Source: Streptomyces albipurpureus (lineage in GTDB: Bacteria; Actinomycetota; Actinomycetes; Streptomycetales; Streptomycetaceae). From it: a DNA stretch of 64,000 nucleotides. Positions 33,976-42,232 of the stretch are shown in pieces. A program made the position numbers and the translations under genes. Numbering within the stretch: position 1 is the stretch's first letter; every line of letters starts with the position of its first letter. The DNA is taken from contig NZ_JAMQAW010000010.1 of the NCBI RefSeq assembly GCF_023701525.1, forward strand, positions 273,675-337,674. The letters run 5' to 3'. The notes below the pieces were generated by a model that was given only the letters and a program-made list of their open reading frames with translations, had not been told where the DNA came from and did not search any database.

Positions 33976-34836
33976 TCAGCCAGCCGGTCTCAGATGCACG
34001 ATGTCGCCGGCGCTGATCGGCCGCCGTTCACCGTCCGCGAGAGCGAGCACCAGCCGTCCGTCACCATCGAGCGCGACGGCCTCTCCGGTCAGTGACCGGT
34101 CGCCGGGCAGCTGGACCCGCACGGTGCGGCCCAGCGTGGCACAGCCCGCCGCGTACGCCTCCTGCAGCCGGGAGAGCCGGGGGTCGCCCTGAGCGGTGCG
34201 CCACTGGGTGTACCAGTGTTCCAGCGAGCGCAGTACGGCCCGTAGCAGCGGGTCACGATCCGTGGTGATGGCGTTCGCCAACGCGAGGGAGGCGGCCGTG
34301 GGTACGGGGAGCTCGTCCTGGCGCAGGGTGACATTGATGCCGATGCCGATGACGACCGCGTCGTCGCCCGCCCGCTCGGCGAGGATCCCGCCGACCTTGC
34401 GTTCCTCGCCGTTCACCGTCACCAGGAGGTCATTGGGCCATTTGAGGGAGGTGTCGACGCCCGCGGAACTGCTCAGCCCGGTCGCGGCGGCGACCCCGGC
34501 GAGTAGCGGTAGCCAACCCCAGCGCTCGACCGGAACCTCGGGACCGGGTCGCAGCAGTACGGAGAGGAAGATCCCGGAGCGCGGCGGCGCGCTCCACACC
34601 CGGTCGAGCCGCCCCCGTCCCGCTGTCTGCTCCTCCGCGACGAGCACCGCGCCCTCGCCCGACAGCGAGGCGGCCCTGTTGGCTAGATCCGTATTGGTGG
34701 AACCGATCGCGGAAACGAGGTCGAAAGAGGTCCAAAGACCCTCGGGTCTCAGCAGGGCGCGGCGCAGCGCGGTGGCGTTGAGCGGTGGCCGATCCAGGTC
34801 GGACCAGCGATTACCGGGCGCATTCTGGGGCGTCAT
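33976..34836 (-). CDS. birA: Biotin--[acetyl-CoA-carboxylase] ligase
   Basis: A 286-residue ligase that activates biotin as biotinyl-AMP and attaches it to the carboxylase alpha subunit, here encoded 4 kb away. Visible motifs are GRGRLDRVWSAPP (biotin/ATP loop), SLKWPNDLLV and KVGGILAE. There is no N-terminal DNA-binding wing as in E. coli BirA, so it is mono-functional. The ATG at 34836 lies seven bases after a -10 like TAACCT (34849-34844 on this strand), so it is probably leaderless. It is divergent from pccB, its functional partner system. Confidence 0.93.
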   Translation of the reverse strand: MTPQNAPGNRWSDLDRPPLNATALRRALLRPEGLWTSFDLVSAIGSTNTDLANRAASLSGEGAVLVAEEQTAGRGRLDRVWSAPPRSGIFLSVLLRPGPEVPVERWGWLPLLAGVAAATGLSSSAGVDTSLKWPNDLLVTVNGEERKVGGILAERAGDDAVVIGIGINVTLRQDELPVPTAASLALANAITTDRDPLLRAVLRSLEHWYTQWRTAQGDPRLSRLQEAYAAGCATLGRTVRVQLPGDRSLTGEAVALDGDGRLVLALADGERRPISAGDIVHLRPAG

Positions 34837-34966
34837 GCAAGACAGGTTAGGTGTGGTAAACACCGCACTGCCGAACGGTATCCACGCGGATACGCTACGA
34901 AATGTAGCCAGTGAGATCCACCGACGGCCGCTCCAGGCGGCTGACCAGCCAGGGAGCCGCATCCCG

Positions 34967-36559
34967 ATGTCCGAGCCGGTACAGATCGATATCCACACCA
35001 CCGCGGGAAAGATCGCCGATCTTCAGCGCCGCACCGACGAGGCCACTCATGCCGGTTCCGCGCGCGCGGTGGAGAAGCAGCACGCCAAGGGCAAACTGAC
35101 GGCCCGTGAGCGAATCGGTCTTCTGCTGGATGAGGATTCGTTTGTCGAGCTGGATGAGCTGGCCCGGCACCGATCGACCAGTTTCGGCCTGGAGGCCACC
35201 CGTCCGTACGGGGATGGAGTGGTCACCGGCTACGGCACGGTGGACGGCCGGCCGGTCGCCGTCTTCTCGCAGGACTTCACCGTTTTCGGCGGTGCGCTGG
35301 GAGAGGTCTACGGACAGAAGATCATCAAGGTGATGGACTTCGCGCTGAAGACCGGCTGTCCCATGATCGGGATCAATGACTCCGGTGGTGCGCGCATCCA
35401 GGAGGGGGTGAGCGCGCTCGGTATGTACGGCGAGATCTTCCGCCGCAACACCCATGCCTCGGGCGTGATCCCCCAGATCTCGCTGGTGGTCGGCCCGTGT
35501 GCGGGCGGGGCCGTCTACTCCCCCGCGATCACGGACTTCACGGTGATGGTCGACCAGACCTCGCACATGTTCATCACCGGTCCTGATGTCATCAAGACGG
35601 TCACGGGTGAGGACGTTGGTTTCGAGGCGCTCGGTGGTGCCCGTACCCACAACACGACGTCGGGTGTGGCCCATCACATGGCGGGGGACGAGAAGGACGC
35701 CATCGAGTATGTGAAGTCCCTGCTGTCCTACCTCCCGTCGAACAACCTCTCCGAGCCGCCCGCCTTCCCCGAGGAGGCCGAGCTGGCGGTGAGCGCGGAG
35801 GACCGAGAGCTCGACACCCTGATCCCGGACAGCGCCAACCAGCCGTACGACATGCATACGGTGATCGAGCATGTGCTGGACGAGGGCGAGTTCCTGGAGA
35901 CCCAGTCGCTGTTCGCACCGAACATCCTCACCGGCTTCGGTCGGGTGGAGGGCTTCCCGGTCGGGGTGGTCGCCAATCAGCCGATGCAGTTCGCGGGCTG
36001 TCTGGACATCAACGCCTCCGAAAAGGCCGCGCGTTTCGTGCGCACCTGTGATGCGTTCAACATCCCGGTACTGACCTTCGTCGATGTCCCCGGCTTCCTG
36101 CCGGGCGTGGACCAGGAGTACGGGGGCATCATCCGCCGCGGGGCGAAGCTGATCTACGCCTACGCCGAGGCGACCGTGCCGCTGATCACAGTGATCACGC
36201 GCAAGGCGTTCGGCGGTGCCTATGACGTGATGGGTTCCAAGCACCTGGGCGCCGATCTCAATCTGGCCTGGCCGACCGCGCAGATCGCGGTGATGGGCGC
36301 ACAGGGCGCGGTGAACATCCTCCACCGGCGCACCATCGCGGCGGTTGAGGACCCGGCCGAGGTGGAGGCCACCCGGGCGCGACTGATCCAGGAGTACGAG
36401 GACGCCCTGCTCAATCCGTACACGGCAGCCGAGCGCGGCTATGTCGATGCGGTGATCATGCCGTCGGAGACCCGGGCGCAGGTGGTGCGCGGTCTGCGCC
36501 AGCTGCGGACCAAGCGGGAGAGCCTGCCGCCCAAGAAGCACGGCAACATCCCGCTGTAG
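34967..36559 (+). CDS. pccB: Acyl-CoA carboxylase beta subunit (propionyl-CoA carboxylase type)
   Basis: A 530-residue carboxyltransferase that transfers CO2 from carboxybiotin to acyl-CoA, giving methylmalonyl-CoA or malonyl-CoA for fatty acids and polyketides. The two crotonase-like halves are clear: GINDSGGARIQEGV in the N half for CoA, and TFVDVPGFLPG, ITRKAFGGAYDVMGSKHLGAD in the C half. The residue after GADLN-LAWPTAQIAVMGA controls chain-length choice; the Asp/Ile position was not assigned. ATG 34967 has AGGGAG upstream. It is followed by the epsilon subunit gene. Confidence 0.95.
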   Translation: MSEPVQIDIHTTAGKIADLQRRTDEATHAGSARAVEKQHAKGKLTARERIGLLLDEDSFVELDELARHRSTSFGLEATRPYGDGVVTGYGTVDGRPVAVFSQDFTVFGGALGEVYGQKIIKVMDFALKTGCPMIGINDSGGARIQEGVSALGMYGEIFRRNTHASGVIPQISLVVGPCAGGAVYSPAITDFTVMVDQTSHMFITGPDVIKTVTGEDVGFEALGGARTHNTTSGVAHHMAGDEKDAIEYVKSLLSYLPSNNLSEPPAFPEEAELAVSAEDRELDTLIPDSANQPYDMHTVIEHVLDEGEFLETQSLFAPNILTGFGRVEGFPVGVVANQPMQFAGCLDINASEKAARFVRTCDAFNIPVLTFVDVPGFLPGVDQEYGGIIRRGAKLIYAYAEATVPLITVITRKAFGGAYDVMGSKHLGADLNLAWPTAQIAVMGAQGAVNILHRRTIAAVEDPAEVEATRARLIQEYEDALLNPYTAAERGYVDAVIMPSETRAQVVRGLRQLRTKRESLPPKKHGNIPL

Positions 36560-36601
36560 CCCACCGGGGCGCACGCTCATGTCGTCAGAGAGGGCGAGGT
36601 C

Positions 36602-36808
36602 ATGATCAAGGTCATTCGAGGCAATCCCACGCCGGAGGAGTTGGCCGCCGCGCTGGCGGTGGTCCAGGCCCGGGCGGCGGCGTCGGCGTTGGCGCCCGAA
36701 GGCGCTGTGCGGCTGCCGGAGCAGTGGGCGGACCCGGCGCGTATCGCCCGCAGCAACAGCCCGCTGCCGGGGCCCCGCGCTTGGGCGCGGACCTACTGGC
36801 CGGTGTGA
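36602..36808 (+). CDS. pccE: Acyl-CoA carboxylase epsilon subunit
   Basis: A 68-residue subunit found only in actinobacteria, which stabilises the alpha-beta carboxylase complex. It has the typical opening IKVIRGNPTPEELAAALAVV, an Ala-rich helix and the closing W-rich segment (PEQWADPARI, PLPGPRAWARTYWPV). It lies 42 bp after pccB in the same operon, behind GAGGTC. Confidence 0.93.
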   Translation: MIKVIRGNPTPEELAAALAVVQARAAASALAPEGAVRLPEQWADPARIARSNSPLPGPRAWARTYWPV

Positions 36809-37320
36809 CCCGGCCCCGTCAGGGGGCGCCTGAGGCATGGTGATGCCCCAAGGGGCCTGCGGGTGCCCCTTCAAGGGGTCTGGAGGGTCGGGGTGATGCC
36901 TCGGCCACAGCCCCGGCACAGCTGGGGAACACGGCACAGCTGGGCAGGGCTGCCCTCCCGCGGGGTCCTCCTCCCGGTCGCGCGGTCCCTCGGCGGGGCT
37001 CGCGGCCAGGGCACCTGACCCCGTGGTTCCCTCACCGCATTCGACTCGTACGCGGTACGTACGCGGTTCGCATACGAACCGTCCGTGCTTCCTCCCCGGT
37101 TCGCGGTTCGGGTGCGATCCGCGGTTCGTCTCGCTTCAGGTGTGATTCGGTTCGGGTGTGATCCGCATGCGGGCAGACCCTTGTACGGCCTTCCGCCGGT
37201 GCAGGGGCGCACCGCGCTATCACGCGATACCCTCCGCCCGGGGATCTGGTCTCGGGCGCCCGGCCGGTTGAGTACCCGTACTCAGGCGCCCACCCGCGCC
37301 ACGGCCGCAGGATCGAAGAC
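36809..37320. other. Intergenic region with repeated GGTTCG elements
   Basis: This 500-bp gap holds no gene of its own. It contains a 7-bp inverted repeat CGGTTCG/CGAACCG with a four-base loop (37064-37081), and two copies of a 19-base element CGGTTCGGGTG(C/T)GATCCGC at 37104-37122 and 37148-37166, differing by one base. A possible TACGCGGTAC-type palindrome lies just left (about 37049-37062). It may be a regulatory region for the small membrane protein gene and maf. Confidence 0.5.
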
Positions 37321-37449
37321 ATGTTGTGGTCGGACCCCGAGAACGAGCCCCCCAGGGAACTGCGCGAGACGCAGGCGATGATGCGCCGTGCGGGCCTGGT
37401 GCTTGCCCTGGCCATGGTGCTTGCGATGTTTGTGGTGGGCCTTCACTAG
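37321..37449 (+). CDS. Very small membrane protein between pccE and maf
   Basis: A 42-residue protein (MLWSDPENEPPRELRETQAM start). The soluble, acidic N-terminus is followed by RRAGLVLALAMVLAMFVVGLH, one hydrophobic helix ending at the C-terminus (tail-anchored form). Third codon positions are strongly GC-biased. It has no obvious Shine-Dalgarno, but lies 20 bp before maf. As I recall, similar short proteins occur at this site in other streptomycetes. Function unknown. Confidence 0.65.
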   Translation: MLWSDPENEPPRELRETQAMMRRAGLVLALAMVLAMFVVGLH

Positions 37450-37469
37450 CCACCGCCTACGATGGCGCC

Positions 37470-38102
37470 ATGACCGCCCAAACCCCCCGCCTTCGCCTCA
37501 TCCTCGCCTCCGCGTCGCCCGCCCGGCTCGGTCTGCTCCGTACCGCCGGATTCGCACCCGAGGTGATCGTCAGCGGTGTCGATGAGGACGCCCTGACCGC
37601 CCCGAGCCCCGCCGAGCTCGCCCTGGTACTCGCTGAGGCGAAAGCCGCAGTCGTCGCCGCGCTCCCCGAGGCCGCCGGCGCGCTGGTCATCGGCTGCGAT
37701 TCGGTGCTCGAACTCGATGGTGAGGCCCTCGGTAAGCCCGCCGACGCCGAAGAAGCCACCGCTCGTTGGAAGTCGATGCGCGGGCGGGCCGGGGTGCTCC
37801 GCACCGGCCACTGCGTCACGGACACCACGACCGGCCGGATAGCTTCCGCGACCGCGTCCACGACGGTTCGTTTCGGTGAGCCGACGGACGCCGAGATCGC
37901 CGCGTATGTGGCGACCGGTGAACCACTGCACGTGGCCGGCGCGTTCACCCTGGACGGGCGCTCAGCGCCGTTCGTCGAGGGAATCGATGGCGATCACGGC
38001 AATGTGATCGGCCTTTCACTACCCCTGCTACGCGGGTTGATGTCCGAATTGGGCTACTCGATCACCGAGCTCTGGACTGAGGACCCCGCCCCCAACGACT
38101 GA
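37470..38102 (+). CDS. maf: Maf-family nucleoside triphosphate pyrophosphatase
   Basis: A 210-residue house-cleaning enzyme that hydrolyses non-canonical or excess dTTP/UTP/CTP to monophosphates; Maf proteins also affect septum formation. Motifs seen are LILASASPARLGLLR (substrate pocket at the N-terminus), VIGCDSVLELDGEALGKP, GVLRTGHCV, and the C-terminal VEGIDGDHGNVIGLSLPLLRGL. A -10 like TACGAT (37458-37463) ends six bases before ATG 37470, so it has its own leaderless promoter. Confidence 0.92.
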   Translation: MTAQTPRLRLILASASPARLGLLRTAGFAPEVIVSGVDEDALTAPSPAELALVLAEAKAAVVAALPEAAGALVIGCDSVLELDGEALGKPADAEEATARWKSMRGRAGVLRTGHCVTDTTTGRIASATASTTVRFGEPTDAEIAAYVATGEPLHVAGAFTLDGRSAPFVEGIDGDHGNVIGLSLPLLRGLMSELGYSITELWTEDPAPND

Positions 38103-38169
38103 CCAGAGCCGGATCGGCTGGACCGTGCCGACACCCCGCCCTCGATGGTGGAAGCGAGGTCGGCGCGCA

Positions 38170-38637
38170 TCACACCGGCGCGACTCCGTTGGGAGCCCCC
38201 GGCCCGTCGGCCCTTGGTCCACTGGGGTTGGCTCCCGTCTGCGGCTCCCGCTTTCCGTAAACCACCAGCACCATCACCACCAAACCCAACACCGCCATCA
38301 GGGAGGCAAAGGCGCCCCAGCCGACGAGCCCTGCGGCGATCGCGCCCAGCACCCCATGCACCACACCCGCACCGATCAGTAGCGCACGGGGAAGGCGACT
38401 GGGGGCTTGATCGCGTAGGCCCGTCAAGAGGCACACCAGCGCACAGCCGCACAGATAGAGCCCGAGAACGATCCCCGCCGCCCAGGTCCCCATGACCATC
38501 GCACGGGGATCGAGGCCGTCCAGGGACATGTTCTGGCCGTCGATGACGGTGGCCAGAATGCCATTGACCGCCACCAGGGCGATGGCCTCAAGCAACAGCG
38601 CGATTGCGGCCACCACGGCCACCACTCTGTGTGTCAT
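38170..38637 (-). CDS. Four-helix integral membrane protein
   Basis: A 155-residue protein with four hydrophobic helices (about residues 4-30, 47-70, 84-105 and 107-128; for example VVAAIALLLEAIALVAVNGI and MAVLGLVVMVLVVY) and a short Pro/Gly-rich C-terminal tail. It converges with maf. No motif was recognised; it is a conserved hypothetical in this position from memory. Confidence 0.8.
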   Translation of the reverse strand: MTHRVVAVVAAIALLLEAIALVAVNGILATVIDGQNMSLDGLDPRAMVMGTWAAGIVLGLYLCGCALVCLLTGLRDQAPSRLPRALLIGAGVVHGVLGAIAAGLVGWGAFASLMAVLGLVVMVLVVYGKREPQTGANPSGPRADGPGAPNGVAPV

Positions 38638-39106
38638 GCCGCCGCCTCCCCTCGGTTACCGGCAGTAGATGCAGAGAGGACACGCACGCTACTCACGGGT
38701 AGAGGTGGGGACAAGGCCCTGCCCGATGGCCGAACACGCTCGGTCCCACCGCAAAGAATCATTCGCCCATTCGTAGGGACTCCACAAAGAAACCCATTCG
38801 GCGGCTGGCCTCTCGAACAGAGACCTCTACCACATGTCGGGGCTAGTGTTCGGAGAGGAAACCCGCCGTACCACGGTTCGACAAGGGGTTTCCCGTTGTG
38901 CGTGCTTCTGGAATAACGCTCTGTGTGGGGAAGCTCACCCCTGTGGACGGGTCGAAAGGCCGTGTCGGCAGTCCCTAAACTCAGCGTGATCCGGGAAGCC
39001 ATCGAAGTCATCGGCACGGTGACCTTTCGAGCACCCTGGCTCGGGTGTGTCCGGCCAGGGTCCCGGGGGCCGCCCCCGGGAAAAACACTGCAAGGAGGGA
39101 GCCATC
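38638..39106 (+). promoter_or_regulatory. Upstream region of accA with a GC-rich hairpin
   Basis: No gene is supported in this 470-bp gap. The hairpin at 39061-39081 has arms TCCCGGGGGC and GCCCCCGGGA around a single central base, followed by AAAAAC, and stands about 13 bases before the strong ribosome-binding site AAGGAGGGA at 39093-39101. It would lie in the 5' untranslated RNA of accA, where it might act as an attenuator or transcript stabiliser. The promoter itself was not pinned down. Confidence 0.5.
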
Positions 39107-40861
39107 GTGCGCAAAGTGCTCATCGCCAACCGAGGCGAAATCGCTGTCCGTGTCGCCCGTGCTTGCCGGGACGCCGGGATCGCAAGCGTAGCCGTCTACG
39201 CCGACCCGGACCGGGATGCCCTGCACGTCCGCGCGGCCGACGAGGCGTTCGCCCTGGGCGGTGACACTCCGGCCGCCAGTTATCTCGACATGGCCAAGGT
39301 GCTTCAGGCCGCCGCAGACTCCGGCGCGGACGCCATCCACCCCGGATACGGCTTCCTCTCGGAGAACGCCGAATTCGCCCAGGCCGTACTGGACGCCGGT
39401 CTCATCTGGATCGGCCCGCCGCCGTCCGCGATCCGTGACCTGGGTGACAAGGTCGCCGCCCGTCATATCGCCCAGCGCGCGGGTGCCCCGCTCGTGGCAG
39501 GAACCCCCGACCCGGTCTCGGGGGCCGATGAGGTCGTGGCTTTCGCCAAGGAGCACGGTCTGCCCATCGCGATCAAGGCCGCGTTCGGCGGTGGCGGTCG
39601 CGGTCTGAAGGTGGCCCGCAACCTCGAAGAGGTGCCGGAGCTCTACGACTCCGCCGTCCGTGAGGCCGTCGCCGCCTTCGGCCGTGGCGAGTGCTTCGTC
39701 GAGCGCTACCTCGACCGGCCCCGCCATGTGGAGACCCAGTGCCTGGCCGACACCCACGGCAATGTCGTGGTCGTCTCCACCCGTGACTGCTCGCTCCAGC
39801 GCCGCCACCAGAAGCTGGTCGAAGAGGCACCCGCGCCCTTCTTGACGGACGAGCAGAACGCCGAGCTGTACGCCGCGTCCAAGGCCATCCTCAAGGAGGC
39901 CGGATATGTGGGCGCGGGCACGGTGGAGTTCCTCGTCGGAACCGACGGAACGATCTCCTTCCTTGAGGTGAACACCCGCCTCCAGGTGGAACACCCCGTC
40001 ACCGAGGAGGTCACCGGCATCGACCTCGTACGGGAGATGTTCCGCATCGCCGACGGCGAAGAGCTCGGATACGGCGACCCGCAGCTTCGCGGCCACTCCT
40101 TTGAGTTCCGTATCAACGGCGAGGACCCGGGCCGCAACTTCCTGCCCGCCCCCGGCACGGTCACCGTCTTCAACCCGCCGAGCGGGCCTGGTGTGCGGCT
40201 GGACGCGGGAGTGGAGTCCGGCAGTGTCATCGGACCCGCGTGGGACTCGCTGCTCGCCAAGCTGGTCGTCACCGGCGCCACCCGTGAGCAGGCGCTGCAG
40301 CGCGCCGCCCGCGCGCTGGCCGAGTTCACTGTCGAGGGCATGGCCACGGCCATCCCCTTCCACCGCGCGGTGGTCGTCGACCCGGCGTTCACCAGCGACC
40401 CGTTCCGGGTGCACACCCGGTGGATCGAAACCGAGTTCGTCAATGAGATCCCGGTCTTCGCCGCGCCCGCCGAGGCGGAGGCGGAGGACGAGACGGGCCG
40501 CGAGACGGTGGTCGTCGAGGTCGGCGGCAAGCGTCTCGAAGTCTCCCTGCCCGCCTCGCTCGGCATGACGTTGGCGCGCACCGGTCTGGCCGCCGGCGCC
40601 AGGCCGAAGCGTCGGGCGGCGAAGAAGTCCTCCTCCGCCGCGTCCGGTGACACCCTCGCCTCTCCGATGCAGGGCACGATCGTGAAGGTGGCGGTCGAAG
40701 AGGGCCAGGAGGTCAGCGAGGGCGATCTGATCGTCGTCCTGGAGGCCATGAAGATGGAGCAGCCCCTGAACGCGCACCGCGCGGGCACGGTCAAGGGACT
40801 GAACGCCGAGGTCGGCGCGTCCATCTCGTCCGGCGCCACCATCTGCGAGATCAAGGACTGA
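39107..40861 (+). CDS. accA: Acetyl/propionyl-CoA carboxylase alpha subunit (biotin carboxylase + BCCP)
   Basis: A 584-residue biotin-dependent subunit. The N-terminal biotin carboxylase domain (RKVLIANRGEIAVRVARACR, GYGFLSENAEFA, the ATP-grasp glycine loop AAFGGGGRGLKV, and EVNTRLQVEHPVTEE) carboxylates biotin; the C-terminal carrier domain holds the biotinyl Lys in VLEAMKMEQPL. A Lys/Ser-rich linker joins them. It should work with pccB and pccE upstream, and is modified by BirA, also in this window. GTG 39107 follows AAGGAGGGAGCCATC. An 18-bp-stem terminator follows. Confidence 0.95.
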   Translation: MRKVLIANRGEIAVRVARACRDAGIASVAVYADPDRDALHVRAADEAFALGGDTPAASYLDMAKVLQAAADSGADAIHPGYGFLSENAEFAQAVLDAGLIWIGPPPSAIRDLGDKVAARHIAQRAGAPLVAGTPDPVSGADEVVAFAKEHGLPIAIKAAFGGGGRGLKVARNLEEVPELYDSAVREAVAAFGRGECFVERYLDRPRHVETQCLADTHGNVVVVSTRDCSLQRRHQKLVEEAPAPFLTDEQNAELYAASKAILKEAGYVGAGTVEFLVGTDGTISFLEVNTRLQVEHPVTEEVTGIDLVREMFRIADGEELGYGDPQLRGHSFEFRINGEDPGRNFLPAPGTVTVFNPPSGPGVRLDAGVESGSVIGPAWDSLLAKLVVTGATREQALQRAARALAEFTVEGMATAIPFHRAVVVDPAFTSDPFRVHTRWIETEFVNEIPVFAAPAEAEAEDETGRETVVVEVGGKRLEVSLPASLGMTLARTGLAAGARPKRRAAKKSSSAASGDTLASPMQGTIVKVAVEEGQEVSEGDLIVVLEAMKMEQPLNAHRAGTVKGLNAEVGASISSGATICEIKD

Positions 40862-40890
40862 CGTCCCACCAGCCCCAGCTGTTGGTCAAG

Positions 40891-40929
40891 AGCCCGCACC
40901 CCCGAGCCATCGGCTCGGGGGTGCGGGCT
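40891..40929 (+). terminator. Terminator after accA
   Basis: A perfect 18-bp stem (AGCCCGCACCCCCGAGCC and its complement), three-base loop ATC, followed by TTC. Confidence 0.9.
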
Positions 40930-41004
40930 TCTCGCAACTGACCCGGGGTCGAGCGTCACCGATGGCATCCTGGTGTCCGGCGGACCCAGGGAGGGGCAAC
41001 ACGG

Positions 41005-41778
41005 ATGGCGACAGGTACGGCGGCGGACTCGGCACAAACAGCCAGAGACCCGGTGCATACGGACCCGGTCCCGACATATCCACCCATCAACCAGGGGGCC
41101 GAAGGCGCCTGCGACGGTGTTACGGAAACCAGCACGAGCGCGACCGTCCTGCCGGGACAGGCTCCCGGCGAGGTGCGCCCCATGCGGGCCGATGCCCGGC
41201 GCAACTACGAACGGCTGCTCGCCGAGGCCCGTACGGTCTTCGCCCAGCACGGCACGGACGCCGCCCTGGAGGAGATCGCCCGTAGATCCGGGGTGGGCAT
41301 CGGCACGCTCTACCGGCACTTCCCCAACCGCCAAGCGATCATGAACGCCGTCTTCCAGGAGGCGAAGACCGCCCTGCTGGAGCGCTCACGGGAGTTGGCA
41401 CACGCGGAGCAGCCGTGCGGAGCCCTGATCGAGTGGCTGCGCGCTCTGATCTCCCACGCGGGCGAGTACCGGGGTCTGGCTGGGGCCCTGATGTCGGCCT
41501 CGCACGACGAGAGTCTGGCACTGTCGCAGTGTTGCGTCCCGCTGGCCGAGGCGGGCGAGACACTGCTCGCCCGGGCGCGCGATGGGGGTGCCGTGCGGGC
41601 GGATGTCTCCATCGGCGATCTGATGCAGCTCACCAAGGCCATCGCCCTCGCCGCCGAACAGGCACCCGACGACCCGAACCTGCCGGACCGTCTGCTGCTG
41701 CTGACCCTGCACGGGCTACGGGGTGACCAGCGGGCGCAGCCGGCCGCCACCCCAGCGGCCACCGCGCCGACCTCCTAG
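41005..41778 (+). CDS. TetR-family transcriptional regulator
   Basis: A 257-residue repressor type. A long, probably disordered N-terminus (about 60 residues, Thr/Pro-rich) precedes the HTH: RRNYERLLAEARTVFAQHGTDAALEEIARRSGVGIGTLYRHFPNRQAI. The C-terminal helices form the ligand and dimer domain. ATG 41005 is behind GGAGGGG, which supports the long form; an internal Met (about residue 60) would give a standard-length TetR. It follows accA and its terminator, so it is probably transcribed alone. Confidence 0.85.
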   Translation: MATGTAADSAQTARDPVHTDPVPTYPPINQGAEGACDGVTETSTSATVLPGQAPGEVRPMRADARRNYERLLAEARTVFAQHGTDAALEEIARRSGVGIGTLYRHFPNRQAIMNAVFQEAKTALLERSRELAHAEQPCGALIEWLRALISHAGEYRGLAGALMSASHDESLALSQCCVPLAEAGETLLARARDGGAVRADVSIGDLMQLTKAIALAAEQAPDDPNLPDRLLLLTLHGLRGDQRAQPAATPAATAPTS

Positions 41779-42232
41779 CAGTCCCGGGAGGCCCGGCCGT
41801 ACCCGCGCCGACCACGCCGCCCACCCGTCTCACTGGGGCACGGGGGCGCTCGCCGGGTGGGCCACCGGTCCGTCGGCCCACCACCTCACGGCACGGAGGA
41901 TGTACCGGGCTCTGTCCACCCGGTGCCGGTAGGGGCGAGCGCATTTCCCAAGGTTCCTGCGCTCCGCACCGGCGGCGCCTGCTCCCGGCACGGTAGGACC
42001 GGGCGACGGCTGCCAGGAGGGATCGCCGAGCCCTCCCACCGGCCGTCCAGCTGGGCGTTCCACCACGGCAGAGCACCAGGCGTCGGGAGAGGCCGTCAGC
42101 CGTGCGGGCAGGGGCGCGGAGAGCGACGGAAAGGGTTCACCGAAAGGCTGGCGGCAGCGGGCGGAGCTCCGCCGAGGAGGGCCCCGGCGGGCGATCGTCC
42201 GAGTGGCGGACACCCCCGGCGGGGCGATCGCC
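41779..42232. other. Non-coding GC-rich stretch
   Basis: About 450 bp between the TetR and DeoR genes, which converge. No convincing gene, hairpin of terminator strength or repeat was noticed. Confidence 0.4.

Noticed and set aside
34895..36937. A 680-codon open frame antisense to pccB
   Set aside because: The pccB protein is clear on the plus strand; the antisense protein has no recognisable domain.
39008..40777. A 589-codon frame antisense to accA
   Set aside because: The biotin carboxylase and carrier motifs are all on the plus strand.
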